A DNA stretch of 64,000 bases from an uncultured Planococcus sp. (GCA_947502505.1 CANNAE010000006.1:124001-188000); one strand, 5' to 3'. Shown: positions 43,566 through 52,516, numbered from the stretch's first letter. A program made the numbers and translations. The notes: generated from the sequence alone by a model not told the origin.

Positions 43566-44696
43566 TTACTTATTGTCTTTCATCGTCTGGCGGGCTTCGG
43601 TCATTTGCTTCCATACCGAACCGCGCGCTTCTTCGCCTTGTTCGATGCGGGCAATTGCCATTTTGATCTGAAGCTTCACTTCGAACTCAGGGTCGTTTTC
43701 CGCATCTTTCAATGCCGGAAGCGCTCGTTCTGTCCCGGTTTCATACAAGAACATCGCGGCACGCCAGCGCACGAGCTTGTTTTTGTCTTTCAAAGTTTCG
43801 ATCATGATCGATTCGAATGCTTCGAAGCCAAGGTCGCTGATCGTGTCGCCCGCTGTACGGCGGACTGCCCACGATTTGTCTCTCATCGCTTGTTCTGCGT
43901 ACGGCACGACCGCTTCATCGTCGATATCGCCGAGGTAGATGGCTGCTTGGCGGCGGATCGACATCTTGTCGTCTTCTAGTGCTTTCCCTAACAAGGGCAG
44001 ATCTTCAAGATCCGCTTCCACGAGCTGGCCGAGCAATTGGAAGCGCGTCTCCCAATCCGGTGCGTCGAATTCTTCTAACGACACGCGGCGTTTGTCGATT
44101 TTGCCAGCCGCTTCATTCGATTCGGTTTTGCTCGTCAAGGATTCCAAGCGCTCATCCGGATAGGCCGCTTCGATTTCTTCGACCATGTTTTTGCCGATTT
44201 CCGCTTTCTCGCCGTAACGGACGCCGTAATCCGCCCATTTGCGCTGGAAAATGAAGTTTTCATCGGTCGGGTCCATCACTTTGTTCATCGCCTGCACAAA
44301 ACGTTCCGGCATCGCGAAACGCTCTTCCGATTGCGAATCGAATACTTTCACTTGCAGCGGGATGCCTTTGAATTCCTGGACGTGGACGTAAACTTCGCCG
44401 AAATGCTCATCGATCTCGAGTTCTTCTTCGGAACCATTGCCTTCGCCGAAAACGCGGCGTACATCTGCCAGAATGCCTTCCCAGTCTGATTTCGCGTTGC
44501 GTTCGACTGCGAGGAAATCCGCCACATGGTAGACGCCTTTGACGCCATCAATCTCTAAGATTTCCTGCACTTCTTTCGGTGCGCCGTCGAGCTGGTCTTT
44601 CTTGTAATTATGGCTTTTGCCGAATGGCAATTCCTGGTCGATGATCACTTTCATCGTATTCGGGCTTGGTGTCGGTTCAATCGCTAGTATTTTCAA
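43566..44696 (-). CDS. cvfC: conserved virulence factor C family protein (YpgR), Nfu-N and HEAT repeats
   Basis: A 376-residue protein: an N-terminal Nfu/NifU-N domain (EPTPSPNTMKVIIDQELPFG, with the second domain copy in the middle) and C-terminal HEAT-like repeats (DKMSIRRQAAIYLGDIDDEA, DKSWAVRRTAGDTISDLG, DKNKLVRWRAAMFLYETG, each about 30 residues). CvfC of Staphylococcus affects virulence-factor expression; the molecular role is unknown. Start TTG 44696 follows GGAGGGG. It ends the ypgQ-ABC-F-cvfC run. Confidence 0.88.
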   Translation of the reverse strand: MKILAIEPTPSPNTMKVIIDQELPFGKSHNYKKDQLDGAPKEVQEILEIDGVKGVYHVADFLAVERNAKSDWEGILADVRRVFGEGNGSEEELEIDEHFGEVYVHVQEFKGIPLQVKVFDSQSEERFAMPERFVQAMNKVMDPTDENFIFQRKWADYGVRYGEKAEIGKNMVEEIEAAYPDERLESLTSKTESNEAAGKIDKRRVSLEEFDAPDWETRFQLLGQLVEADLEDLPLLGKALEDDKMSIRRQAAIYLGDIDDEAVVPYAEQAMRDKSWAVRRTAGDTISDLGFEAFESIMIETLKDKNKLVRWRAAMFLYETGTERALPALKDAENDPEFEVKLQIKMAIARIEQGEEARGSVWKQMTEARQTMKDNK

Positions 44697-44716
44697 GATA
44701 ACCCCTCCTGTGTAGA

Positions 44717-46606
44717 TTACGCTTCTGCTAGTTCCTGCAGATAGCTCCACCGTTCGATCAATTCATCATACTCAGCGGTGTAAGCATCGATTTGGTCGGT
44801 CAATTCCTGCAATTTATCAAAATCAGATCCGGCTTTTGCCATCTCCGCTTCAGTTTGTTCGATTTTCTCTTCTACTTCTGCAATTTTATCCAGTATGCCG
44901 TCATATTCCTTTTTCTCAAGAAAACTCATTTTCTTCTTCTTTTCCGGAGCGGGCGGTGCCGTTTCTACCGGAGTGTCAGTTGCCGCAGTAGCAGCTTGCG
45001 GCTCAACTACCGGCTTCTTTTCTTTCAGCCAGTCTGTATACAGTCCTTGATACTCGTCAACGGTGCCGCTGCCGAGCGTCCATAGCTTTTTCGCAATCCG
45101 GTCGAGGAAAAAGCGGTCATGGGAAATGGTCAAGACGACGCCTGGAAAATTCTCCAAAAAGTCCTCTAAGACGGATAAGGTCTGGATATCCAAATCATTC
45201 GTCGGCTCATCCAGCATCAAAATATTCGGTTTTTCCATCAATAATTTCAGCAAGTACAAGCGCTTGCGCTCGCCTCCAGACAATTTGCCGATCAAGGTGC
45301 CGTGGGCGTTCGATGGGAACAGGAAGCGTTCGAGCATCTGCGTCGCAGACAGGCGTACGCCTTTTTCTGCTTCGAAATCACTCGATACTTCCTGGATGTA
45401 TTCGATCATGCGCTGGGATTCGTCCATTTCCGGCAGACGCTGCGTGAAATGCGCGATCTTGACGGTGCTGCCATAGTCCAAGGTGCCGCTTGTCGCTTCC
45501 AAATCGCCGGCGATCAATTTCATGAGCGTCGATTTCCCTGCACCGTTCGGGCCGACGATGCCGATGCGGTCGCCGCCTTGCAATAGAAAGTCGAAGGAAT
45601 GGAAAATCTCGCGGTCGCCGTAGGAAACGGCCAAGTCTTCCCCTTCGATGATTTTCTTGCCGAGTCGCTGGCTTTGCATCGATAACTCAAGGCTTGTGTT
45701 ATCGGACGTTGACTGAATGTCTTCCGATAATTGGTCAAAACGCTGGATGCGCGCTTTTTGTTTCGTGCTGCGGGCTTTCGCGCCGCGGCGGATCCATTTC
45801 AATTCCGAGCGGAAACGGTTATGCATTTTTTGTTTTGTCGCTTCAGCCATTTCTTCGCGTACGGCTCTTGCTTCCAAATAATCGCCGTAATTCCCTTTAT
45901 GCGTATACATCGTCTGGTCCGCCAGTTCAAAAATATGCGTCGAGACAGCGTCGAGGAAGTAACGGTCATGCGTCACGAATAGCATGGCGCTGTTCATGCG
46001 CAGAAGCGTTTCCTGCAGCCATTCCGTCGAGCCTGCATCCAGATGGTTGGTCGGCTCATCCAGAAGGATCAAGTCAGCTGGTTCGATCAAGGCTTTCGCC
46101 AGTGCTACGCGCTTGCGCTGGCCGCCGGACAATTCGCTGATCTGCTGGTCGTACATATCGATGCCGAGTTTAGTCAAGGCCGTTTTCGCCAAGGCATTGA
46201 TGTCCCAAGCATTTTCGCGTTCCATGCCTTCCTGGATTTTCATCAATTCTTCCTGCAATTGTTCAGACCCTGAGTCAGCGATCATGTTCTGCAGCGCTTT
46301 TTCGTATGACCGGTTGAGCGCAAGCAGCGGTGAATCGCCAGAGAAGACCGTCTCTAGGACGGTCAAGGATTCGTCGAATTCAGGTTCTTGCATCAAATAA
46401 GTGATGCGGTATTTTTTGGGATGGTCCATTTCCATGTTGTCGGATTCAAGATCTCCTGAGAGAATCGACAATAACGTCGATTTGCCGGTCCCGTTGACGC
46501 CGATCAAGCCGGCGCGTTCTCCCGGATACAAGGAAAATTCGACATTGGTGAAGAGGGTTTTGACCCCCACTGATTTGCTTAAGTTTGTTACGTGTAAGTG
46601 GCTCAT
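44717..46606 (-). CDS. yfmR: ABC-F family ATPase, YfmR/Uup type
   Basis: A 629-residue ribosome-associated ABC-F protein. Domain 1: Walker A GVNGTGKST (36-44), LSGGQRKRV (159-167), LILLDEPTNHLD. The P-site tRNA-interaction linker lies at 245-305. Domain 2: GPNGAGKST (352-360), LSGGERKRL (442-450), MLDEPTNDLD. A Pro/Ala-rich hinge (530-555) leads to a C-terminal coiled coil (about 565-625), as in Uup and YfmR, which rescue stalled elongation. Its ATG overlaps the stop of the HD gene (ATGA). Confidence 0.92.
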   Translation of the reverse strand: MSHLHVTNLSKSVGVKTLFTNVEFSLYPGERAGLIGVNGTGKSTLLSILSGDLESDNMEMDHPKKYRITYLMQEPEFDESLTVLETVFSGDSPLLALNRSYEKALQNMIADSGSEQLQEELMKIQEGMERENAWDINALAKTALTKLGIDMYDQQISELSGGQRKRVALAKALIEPADLILLDEPTNHLDAGSTEWLQETLLRMNSAMLFVTHDRYFLDAVSTHIFELADQTMYTHKGNYGDYLEARAVREEMAEATKQKMHNRFRSELKWIRRGAKARSTKQKARIQRFDQLSEDIQSTSDNTSLELSMQSQRLGKKIIEGEDLAVSYGDREIFHSFDFLLQGGDRIGIVGPNGAGKSTLMKLIAGDLEATSGTLDYGSTVKIAHFTQRLPEMDESQRMIEYIQEVSSDFEAEKGVRLSATQMLERFLFPSNAHGTLIGKLSGGERKRLYLLKLLMEKPNILMLDEPTNDLDIQTLSVLEDFLENFPGVVLTISHDRFFLDRIAKKLWTLGSGTVDEYQGLYTDWLKEKKPVVEPQAATAATDTPVETAPPAPEKKKKMSFLEKKEYDGILDKIAEVEEKIEQTEAEMAKAGSDFDKLQELTDQIDAYTAEYDELIERWSYLQELAEA

Positions 46607-47238
46607 TTTTTCCCATCCGTTTCGTTTTGTAGTTGCTTTAGAAAGGATAGCATAAATCGGTGGCGTTCTTCAGCCATTTGCTTTCCGCTATCGGTCACCA
46701 TCAGCTCTTTCAACAGCAAAAGCTTTTCGTAAAAATGCGTCACCGTGCTCGTATCGCCGTTCCGGTACTCGCTTTCGGTCATTTCGGTACGTGCCTGTTC
46801 TTCCCGGTTATATAATTTGCGGCCTTTTGCCCCGCCGTAGGCAAAGGCACGGGCGATGCCGATCGCACCGATGGCATCGAGGCGGTCGGCATCCCGGACG
46901 ATCCTGCCTTCAAGCGTTGCGGGTTCTTCGTTCGTCCCGCCTTTAAAAGAGACCGTCCGGATAATCGAGCGAATCTCGCCGCGCTCAGCGTCCGTCAGCT
47001 CAAGCTGCTGGAGGATTTCTTGTTCCGGATCTTCTCCCGCCTTTTTGTATTTCGGGTCGGAAACGTCATGCAATAGCACGGCAAGCTCGATCAAGGCCTG
47101 GTCGCCGCCTTCTGCCTGTCCGATATGGCGGGCATTTTCCAGCACCCGCTCGATGTGCTGCCAGTCGTGGCTGGCGTCAAACTGTTCATAGATGCGCTTT
47201 ACTTGTACGCGGCAATCCGCGATGGCTTGGGGATTCAT
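46603..47238 (-). CDS. ypgQ: HD-domain phosphohydrolase (YpgQ)
   Basis: A 211-residue HD-superfamily enzyme like B. subtilis YpgQ, a manganese-dependent pyrophosphohydrolase on nucleotides. The metal ligands are in place: His in SHDWQHIERV, the HD pair in VLLHDVSDP and the distal Asp in RIVRDADRLDAIGAIGIAR. First gene of an operon with yfmR and cvfC; a good AGGAGAG site lies upstream. Confidence 0.9.
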   Translation of the reverse strand: MNPQAIADCRVQVKRIYEQFDASHDWQHIERVLENARHIGQAEGGDQALIELAVLLHDVSDPKYKKAGEDPEQEILQQLELTDAERGEIRSIIRTVSFKGGTNEEPATLEGRIVRDADRLDAIGAIGIARAFAYGGAKGRKLYNREEQARTEMTESEYRNGDTSTVTHFYEKLLLLKELMVTDSGKQMAEERHRFMLSFLKQLQNETDGKK

Positions 47239-47310
47239 GAATTCTCTCCTTTAAGGTGTCCTGACCCCATTATAACGTGAAACGGGCTGAAACGCCGCCC
47301 TATCGCTGTA

Positions 47311-47339
47311 TTGACCTTATATGCACCATCATGTATAGT
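47311..47339 (+). promoter_or_regulatory. SigA promoter of the second csp gene
   Basis: TTGACC (47311-47316) and TATAGT (47334-47339) are separated by 17 bases, about 60 bases before the start codon. Confidence 0.75.
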
Positions 47340-47400
47340 TAAGCCATCCATTGGCTCTTTGGCTGAGGGTTCGACAATCTGAATATTAGGGGGAAGGTCC

Positions 47401-47607
47401 ATGCACCACGGAATTGTGAAATGGTTCAATTCAGAAAAAGGCTATGGCTTTATTGAATGTGACAACGGTGATGATGTTTTCGTCCATTTTACCGGCATCC
47501 AAGGTGATGGTTTCCGATCGTTGCAAGAAGGCGCAGCTGTCTCGTTCGATATTATCGACGGCAACCGCGGGCCCCAAGCAGCAAACGTTGTGCAGGACCA
47601 ACCGTAA
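47401..47607 (+). CDS. cold shock protein (CspD-like)
   Basis: A 68-residue Csp with RNP1 [11 protein letters not shown] and RNP2 [10 protein letters not shown]; it ends [14 protein letters not shown]. Unlike the csp at 15436 it has a short leader with no large hairpin, so its regulation probably differs. GGGGGAAGG lies upstream. It is convergent with the 654-residue protein gene and shares its terminator. Confidence 0.93.
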   Translation: MHHGIVKWFNSEKGYGFIECDNGDDVFVHFTGIQGDGFRSLQEGAAVSFDIIDGNRGPQAANVVQDQP

Positions 47608-47620
47608 AAATTGAAACAGC

Positions 47621-47652
47621 AAAAGACCCAGGAATTTTTCCTGGGTCTTCTT
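47621..47652. terminator. bidirectional terminator between csp and the 654-residue gene
   Basis: AAGACCCAGGAA (47623-47634) pairs perfectly with 47638-47649, with A and T tracts outside. Confidence 0.9.
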
Positions 47653-47661
47653 TTTATGCAT

Positions 47662-49626
47662 TCACGACCAAGTATAGGTCTGGCCCCAGCTTTCGCGGGC
47701 TAATTTTTCGACTTGCTCTACATCGCTTTCTTCCACCATATACGTATCGCCTTGTTCGTATGGGTTGTAATGGAATGCATACATCCTTGCGACGAATTGA
47801 TGGAACGGCAAGGAGGATTCGCCTTCGAGTTCGCCGTTTCCGGTGACACTGGTTTCGATTCCCTGCCCCCAGTTCTGGCCGCTGTCATTGTTCGGGTTAT
47901 AGAAGTAGATGCGGTATTCCTCATCCGGGTCTTCCGCCACGCGCTGTATTGAAACCGCATGGAGGCCGAGCAATTTGCCGTGCACATTGGTAATGTAGAT
48001 GCCGACAGGATTCGGGTAGATCATTTCATAGCCTTCGTTGTACTCCGGATGGTGCGTCGCATAGAACAAGCGGACGAACGCATCGTAATCGGTCACAAAG
48101 CCTGTCAGCGGATCGATGATATTGGCAAATCCGCGCGGGATCCATTCACCGTAAAACTCAGGGTTGACCCATTTATGGCCATCCTCGCCGCGCAGGAAGG
48201 TTTTCTTCATCATTTCATTATAGATCTTATCTAAATGCGGCACGAGTACGCTCGATACAGGATCCAATTCGTGATGGATCTCTGCCGCGACGCCGTCTTC
48301 AATGACATTCGAATGCACTTCTTCGCCTTCAAAAATCATGTCGATATCGTTTTCGCGAACTGCACGCGCTACGTAATCAAGCAGCTGGGAAATGCCGTGC
48401 TGCGCCCATAGGCTGATGGCGCGCGCTGATTGGCAAGTCGGGTTCAAGCCCTGCCCGATGCCGAGCGGCTGGCCAAGAACCGAGATGACGCCCCCGATGA
48501 GCACGCCATTTCCGGAAAGCCCGCCTTTGCGGAATTCAGGGCGCAAAATCCGTTTTTTCACTTCTGGGCGGATATCGATATCGAATAATCTGCGAATCCC
48601 CGGAATCAATGGATCCTGGGTCAATACGCCCCGGTCAAGCATGCGCGACAAACCGTAAACTACGCGGCTTGTCTGTGGATAGACCGCAAAATGAATCATG
48701 TCCTGCACCAATTCCTGGTTGGCGTTGAAGCTTGCTACACCCATTTCGGATAAATCCAGGAATTCCGGGATGAGTTCCGGTTTACTTCTATTGATATAAC
48801 GCAAGAAGATCGCCGCAATGGGCGCTACGAGGCCCGTTTTATTCATCGAAGCCGCATATTCATGCGCTTCTTGCTTGAGCACTTCATCATCCGCTTGCAC
48901 CAATTGCTTACGGTATGCTTTCAAATCCGGCTGTTGCGCGCTCAATGCGGTTGGGGTAGTAACCGCTTTCTCGAAATAGCGCAAAGTGTCTTTCGTCTGG
49001 CCGTCAATATCTTCATCGGCCATTTGTGTTGCCGCATCAATCATTGAAATGATGCGGTCGACCATGATCGGCCGCTGCACCGTCAAACGCTCAATTTCTT
49101 CGACGAGCTTCTGGGCCACCGCCCGGTAAGACAATTTATCGCCCAGGAAGCGGAAAAGGCGTTCCCCGCGTTCAAGATGCGCCCCGCCCCCTTCGACCCG
49201 GGCTTCTTCTGTTTCTGCCGGGAACAATAGGTCGAGATTCAATGCCAGCACTTCATTCAAAAAGGCACTGGCTTCTTCCGGCGACACTTTTTCATGTGTA
49301 TACTGTGCTTCTGAAATCGACAGCATGCGCAATTCGCTCATCAGCTCGACTACCGAATTAACGCCTTTGATATGAAGCGAACCGCCGACAAAGGCCGGTT
49401 CCAAGTTTTCCGCTTCTGCCCACGGGCCGCCGTTAAAGACGCCGGCTTTTTCAAAATCAGCCGCATGCTCATAAAGCATGGCCAATCCTTCATCGGTCCC
49501 TGCCAGTTCCGTTGCCAGCTGAAAAACTTCCGTCTGGTACATGCTTTTGGCAAACGGCTTTGCCTCTTCTAGCGTACGAAGCGCTTGCCCGAATTTATCT
49601 TTTAAAGTTGATGCTTCAGTCGCCAT
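47662..49626 (-). CDS. 654-residue protein of unknown family with a papain-like Gln/Cys-His-Asn arrangement
   Basis: I do not recognise the family. The N-terminal ~380 residues are mainly helical. The C-terminal third shows the spacing of a papain-fold enzyme: Gln392 exactly six residues before Cys398 (GQGLNPTCQSARAISLW), His556 in LLGLHAVSIQRV, and Asn577 or Asn579/Asn580 in FYNPNND with a Trp-Gly pair following (586-587). This matches the papain oxyanion Gln, nucleophile, His and Asn order, so a peptidase, amidase or transglutaminase-type activity is inferred, not shown. There is no signal peptide, so it is cytoplasmic. GGAGG precedes the ATG, 18 bases after an ATP-grasp gene. Confidence 0.65.
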   Translation of the reverse strand: MATEASTLKDKFGQALRTLEEAKPFAKSMYQTEVFQLATELAGTDEGLAMLYEHAADFEKAGVFNGGPWAEAENLEPAFVGGSLHIKGVNSVVELMSELRMLSISEAQYTHEKVSPEEASAFLNEVLALNLDLLFPAETEEARVEGGGAHLERGERLFRFLGDKLSYRAVAQKLVEEIERLTVQRPIMVDRIISMIDAATQMADEDIDGQTKDTLRYFEKAVTTPTALSAQQPDLKAYRKQLVQADDEVLKQEAHEYAASMNKTGLVAPIAAIFLRYINRSKPELIPEFLDLSEMGVASFNANQELVQDMIHFAVYPQTSRVVYGLSRMLDRGVLTQDPLIPGIRRLFDIDIRPEVKKRILRPEFRKGGLSGNGVLIGGVISVLGQPLGIGQGLNPTCQSARAISLWAQHGISQLLDYVARAVRENDIDMIFEGEEVHSNVIEDGVAAEIHHELDPVSSVLVPHLDKIYNEMMKKTFLRGEDGHKWVNPEFYGEWIPRGFANIIDPLTGFVTDYDAFVRLFYATHHPEYNEGYEMIYPNPVGIYITNVHGKLLGLHAVSIQRVAEDPDEEYRIYFYNPNNDSGQNWGQGIETSVTGNGELEGESSLPFHQFVARMYAFHYNPYEQGDTYMVEESDVEQVEKLARESWGQTYTWS

Positions 49627-49644
49627 TGATAGACCTCCAGATGT

Positions 49645-50871
49645 TTAATGGTAGAAATCGTAGTTCTCATAAGTTTTCAGCAATTCTTCCATCCGGCTGC
49701 TATCCTCGCCGAAGAAGAACAATGTGCCGTAATGGTTGCCGAATCCGACGCGTTCCGCCACTTTTGATGTGACTGGGATGAACAAATCGTGCTTTTCAAA
49801 GTAAGGATCGTTTTTCAGTTCTGCTGGAATATCCAATTTCTCGATCAAGCGGACACGCGGATAGACCATCAAGCTGCCGGCATAGCCTTTCGCAGAAGTG
49901 ACTTCTTCAGGGAAAAACGCTTCCAATTGTTCAGGCGTTGTGTCCGGGTCGCTGCACAAAATCTGTGCCTGGAATGCGTTGAATCCGTATGCGCGCTCGA
50001 TCAAATCGAAAATATGGCCGCCCGGTACGCGCGCTGCCACTTCCCCGAAGTTCAAAGTGCCATCATGGGAAATAAAGTATTCCGGATGGATGACGCCGTA
50101 TTTGATCTCGAACGAATCGATGAGCTTTTGGATCTGCTCTTTGATTTGAGGGCGCCATTCCTCCAGCGCCGGAGAAGCCGGTACGAAATTGGAATGCCCG
50201 AGTTTGACGTATTCCGTGATGTTAAGGAATTTGATTTCCCCGTTATGCACGAACACTTCACAAGAAAATTCCTGCCCGTCCAAATGGCTCTCCATCAAAT
50301 AAGGGAATTCCTGCACTTCGATTTTGTCAATATCGTTGGCATCCTGGATCATCATATGCCCGACTGTGCCTGCCTTGTTCAGCGGCTTGATGTGGATCGG
50401 GTCATTGGTGTCCCCATCTATTTTGATCAAAGCATCATTAACACGCTTCAAGAAGCGGTGGATATCGTCTTTCGAGTAGGCTTCCTCAAAAACGCCGACT
50501 TTGATGCCCGACATTTGCGCTTTGCGCTTCATCAAACCTTTATCCCGAAGCAAGAGCGAACGGTTGAAAACGCGCGGGTCATCGAAAAAGCGTGCGTTCA
50601 AGACCCCGGCCCATTCCACGGTTTCTTCGTATATTGGCACCGATAGTTTGACGCCCATTTCATTGAGGCGTTCGTATAATTCATCGGACCCTTCGTTCAA
50701 GCGGTCGAAATCCCACGGAATGAAAGGAATGTCATGTTCTTTTGCGAAACTGACAAAATCCGGCGGGCCGACGACAACATACGGCCTGTCCAATTTGTCC
50801 ATCGCTTCTATCGCTGGAATACTCCAGCCTAAAATAGCAGTCTTTTTTGATGTGGCGTTCACTTCTGTCAT
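49645..50871 (-). CDS. ATP-grasp superfamily carboxylate-amine/thiol ligase
   Basis: A 408-residue ATP-grasp enzyme, which activates a carboxylate as acyl-phosphate and joins it to an amine or other nucleophile. Seen: an N-terminal Rossmann-like domain (TAILGWSIPAIEAM), nucleotide-binding HIKPLNKAGTVG, the LMESHLDGQEFSCEVFV block (Glu194), IHPEYFIS (His262, Glu264) and the metal site FGEVAARVPGGHI (Glu277), in which an Ala replaces the usual Asn. Substrates are unknown; it is not a recognised D-Ala-D-Ala ligase, glutathione or carnosine synthase. ATG 50871 follows AGAGGAG. First gene of a two-gene operon with the papain-like protein. Confidence 0.85.
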   Translation of the reverse strand: MTEVNATSKKTAILGWSIPAIEAMDKLDRPYVVVGPPDFVSFAKEHDIPFIPWDFDRLNEGSDELYERLNEMGVKLSVPIYEETVEWAGVLNARFFDDPRVFNRSLLLRDKGLMKRKAQMSGIKVGVFEEAYSKDDIHRFLKRVNDALIKIDGDTNDPIHIKPLNKAGTVGHMMIQDANDIDKIEVQEFPYLMESHLDGQEFSCEVFVHNGEIKFLNITEYVKLGHSNFVPASPALEEWRPQIKEQIQKLIDSFEIKYGVIHPEYFISHDGTLNFGEVAARVPGGHIFDLIERAYGFNAFQAQILCSDPDTTPEQLEAFFPEEVTSAKGYAGSLMVYPRVRLIEKLDIPAELKNDPYFEKHDLFIPVTSKVAERVGFGNHYGTLFFFGEDSSRMEELLKTYENYDFYH

Positions 50872-50901
50872 AAATCTGCTCCTCTCTTTCACAATATTTT
50901 C

Positions 50902-50929
50902 ATTATACAGTTTACTATTGCCTAATCAA
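50902..50929 (-). promoter_or_regulatory. SigA promoter of the ATP-grasp operon
   Basis: On the minus strand TTGATT (50924-50929) and perfect TATAAT (50902-50907) are separated by 16 bases, about 30 bases before the start codon. Confidence 0.75.
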
Positions 50930-50978
50930 ATAAGGGTAAACCTCAGTGAGGGCTCACTTGGCCATGAATCGATCAAAA

Positions 50979-51022
50979 AAAGCCCCCGGCGGAGAAAAAT
51001 TTATTTCTCCGCCGGGGGCTTT
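50979..51022 (-). terminator. strong terminator after the zinc-finger gene
   Basis: A 19-bp GC-rich stem (50979-50997 with 51004-51022) lies just after the stop of the small minus-strand gene and insulates the ATP-grasp operon from it. Confidence 0.92.
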
Positions 51023-51032
51023 ACTTTAGGGT

Positions 51033-51230
51033 TCACTTGCTGCTTGTGCCCATTTTATTTAATTCCTGTCCCAAGAACTTCAATTGGGTACCGACTGTAC
51101 ATTCACTGATGCAAAAGCGATGCGCTGCTGTTTTTCCTTCGTCCTTGCGGAGTTGGGCTTTGACAAAGCAGCCTTCACAATACGTATTGAGCATTTCATC
51201 TATTTCGTTGATGATGGATACTTTTTTCAT
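51033..51230 (-). CDS. small zinc-finger-domain protein
   Basis: A 65-residue protein with a Cys-rich pattern CEGCFVKAQL, then HRFCISECTVG, giving four Cys and a His suited to bind one zinc. It matches the layout of the zf-C2HCIx2C (DUF2602-type) family of Bacillales, of unknown function. Start at 51230 (MKKVSIINEID) after CGGAGGG; an earlier in-frame ATG is unsupported. Divergent from the preQ1-controlled operon. Confidence 0.75.
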   Translation of the reverse strand: MKKVSIINEIDEMLNTYCEGCFVKAQLRKDEGKTAAHRFCISECTVGTQLKFLGQELNKMGTSSK

Positions 51231-51324
51231 TCGGGTCCCTCCGCAAAATGTCATTCTATTATTCTACTATGAATTTGTTTTTTTCTGCAACAATCGGTAT
51301 ACTGGCTTGGGACATTTTCGTCCT

Positions 51325-51366
51325 TAAGCGGTTCGAAACTTCCCGCTTTACCAAAACTAAGGAGGA
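51325..51366 (+). ncRNA. preQ1-I riboswitch overlapping the ribosome binding site
   Basis: P1 forms between AAGCGG (51326-51331) and CCGCTT (51343-51348). The loop starts with TTCG and contains the C-rich ACTTC, and the A-rich tail CCAAAACTAAGGAGG contains both the pseudoknot strand and the ribosome binding site. This matches the preQ1-I aptamer pattern (xGGTTC...CCCGCTT-A-AAAACTAAGG). Binding would sequester AGGAGG, so control of the transporter gene is probably at translation. Confidence 0.88.
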
Positions 51367-51372
51367 AGCAGT

Positions 51373-52068
51373 TTGTTTAATGAATTTTTAGGGCTTGGCT
51401 TCGCCCTGTTCAATTTTGTGTTATTGCTCATCATGTATAAAGTATTCGGCAAGACCGGGCTTTTCGCCTGGGTCGCGTTCGCCACCATCCTGGCCAATAT
51501 CCAAGTGACAAAAACGATCGAAATCATCGGGCTGACCGCCACGCTCGGCAATAGCCTATATGCTTCCACTTTTCTCGCGACCGATATTCTCAATGAAAAA
51601 TATGGCAAGAAAGAAGCGAAAAAAGCAGTCTGGCTTGGATTTTCCTCGTTATTGATCATGGTCGTCACGATGCAATTCGGCCTTCAATTCATTCCATCGG
51701 AAAGTGATTTTGCCCACGAGGCTTTAGAAACGGTCTTTGGGTTGGTGCCGCAAATCGCCATCGCCAGCATGATCGCCTATTTGCTCGCGCAGCATATCGA
51801 CGTCATCGTCTTTTCTGCCTTGCGCAAAATCTTCCCGAAAGATAACCAGTTCTGGATCCGCAATAACGGCTCCACACTGCTTAGCCAATTGATCGATACT
51901 TTGATCTTCACTTCCATCGCCTTTTTCGGTGTCTTTCCGTTCGAAGTATGGATCCAGATCTTCATCTCGACCTACGTCTTGAAATTCATCGTCTCGGTAC
52001 TCGATACGCCTTTTGGCTATATTGCGAAGAAAATCACCCCATTCGATGAAAAGGAGGCCGCGCGATGA
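51373..52068 (+). CDS. ypdP: queuosine precursor transporter (YhhQ/VUT family, YpdP)
   Basis: A 231-residue membrane protein with about six hydrophobic segments, importing preQ0/preQ1 or a related queuosine precursor. Family features: ATILANIQVTKTIEI, ATFLATDILNEKYGKKEAKK and NNGSTLLSQLIDTLIFTSIAF. Start is TTG 51373, seven bases after AAGGAGG that is part of the preQ1 riboswitch. The stop overlaps the following RNase H gene by four bases (ATGA). Confidence 0.9.
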   Translation: MFNEFLGLGFALFNFVLLLIMYKVFGKTGLFAWVAFATILANIQVTKTIEIIGLTATLGNSLYASTFLATDILNEKYGKKEAKKAVWLGFSSLLIMVVTMQFGLQFIPSESDFAHEALETVFGLVPQIAIASMIAYLLAQHIDVIVFSALRKIFPKDNQFWIRNNGSTLLSQLIDTLIFTSIAFFGVFPFEVWIQIFISTYVLKFIVSVLDTPFGYIAKKITPFDEKEAAR

Positions 52069-52454
52069 TCGAATTGTTCGTAGATGCGTCCACTGCAGGC
52101 AGCGTCAAAGTCAGTGCTGTCGGCGTATTTCTAAGAGGAGAGGGCCATTCCATCAAATGGAGCGAATATGTCGGCGAAATGGACAATCACCAGGCGGAAT
52201 TCACGGCGCTCCTAAAAGGGCTTGAACTCGCGCGCCCGCTCGCGACCGGCATGGTGTCCATCAAATCGGACTCGAAACTCGTCGTCGATGCCTTTGAAAA
52301 ACGCTTTGTGAAAAACCCGGCCTATAAAAAGCTGCTCGATGAATCCATCTCGATTGCGGACGGATTCGACTATTGCTTCATCAAATGGATCCCGGATTCC
52401 CAAAACAAGGCGGCACATACGCTTGCCAACGATAAACTCAATGAGCATAAATGA
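52065..52454 (+). CDS. RNase HI-like protein (YpdQ/YpeP type)
   Basis: A 129-residue RNase H-fold protein. Acidic residues fit the RNase H active site: Asp7 in ELFVDAST, Glu in NHQAEFTALLKGLE, Asp in IKSDSKLVVDAF, and the final Asp in HTLAND. The basic handle region is absent. It probably cleaves RNA in RNA-DNA hybrids, though some homologues are of uncertain activity. Translated with ypdP through the ATGA overlap; its terminator follows. Confidence 0.85.
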   Translation: MIELFVDASTAGSVKVSAVGVFLRGEGHSIKWSEYVGEMDNHQAEFTALLKGLELARPLATGMVSIKSDSKLVVDAFEKRFVKNPAYKKLLDESISIADGFDYCFIKWIPDSQNKAAHTLANDKLNEHK

Positions 52455-52459
52455 AAAAC

Positions 52460-52491
52460 CAGCCGTTCAATCTTGAGCGGCTGTTTTTTTT
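52460..52491 (+). terminator. terminator after the RNase H-like gene
   Basis: CAGCCG-TCAA pairs with TTGA-CGGCTG (one mismatch) and a run of eight T residues follows. Confidence 0.88.
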
Positions 52492-52516
52492 AGAGCATGC
52501 CAGCGCTATGGGATTC

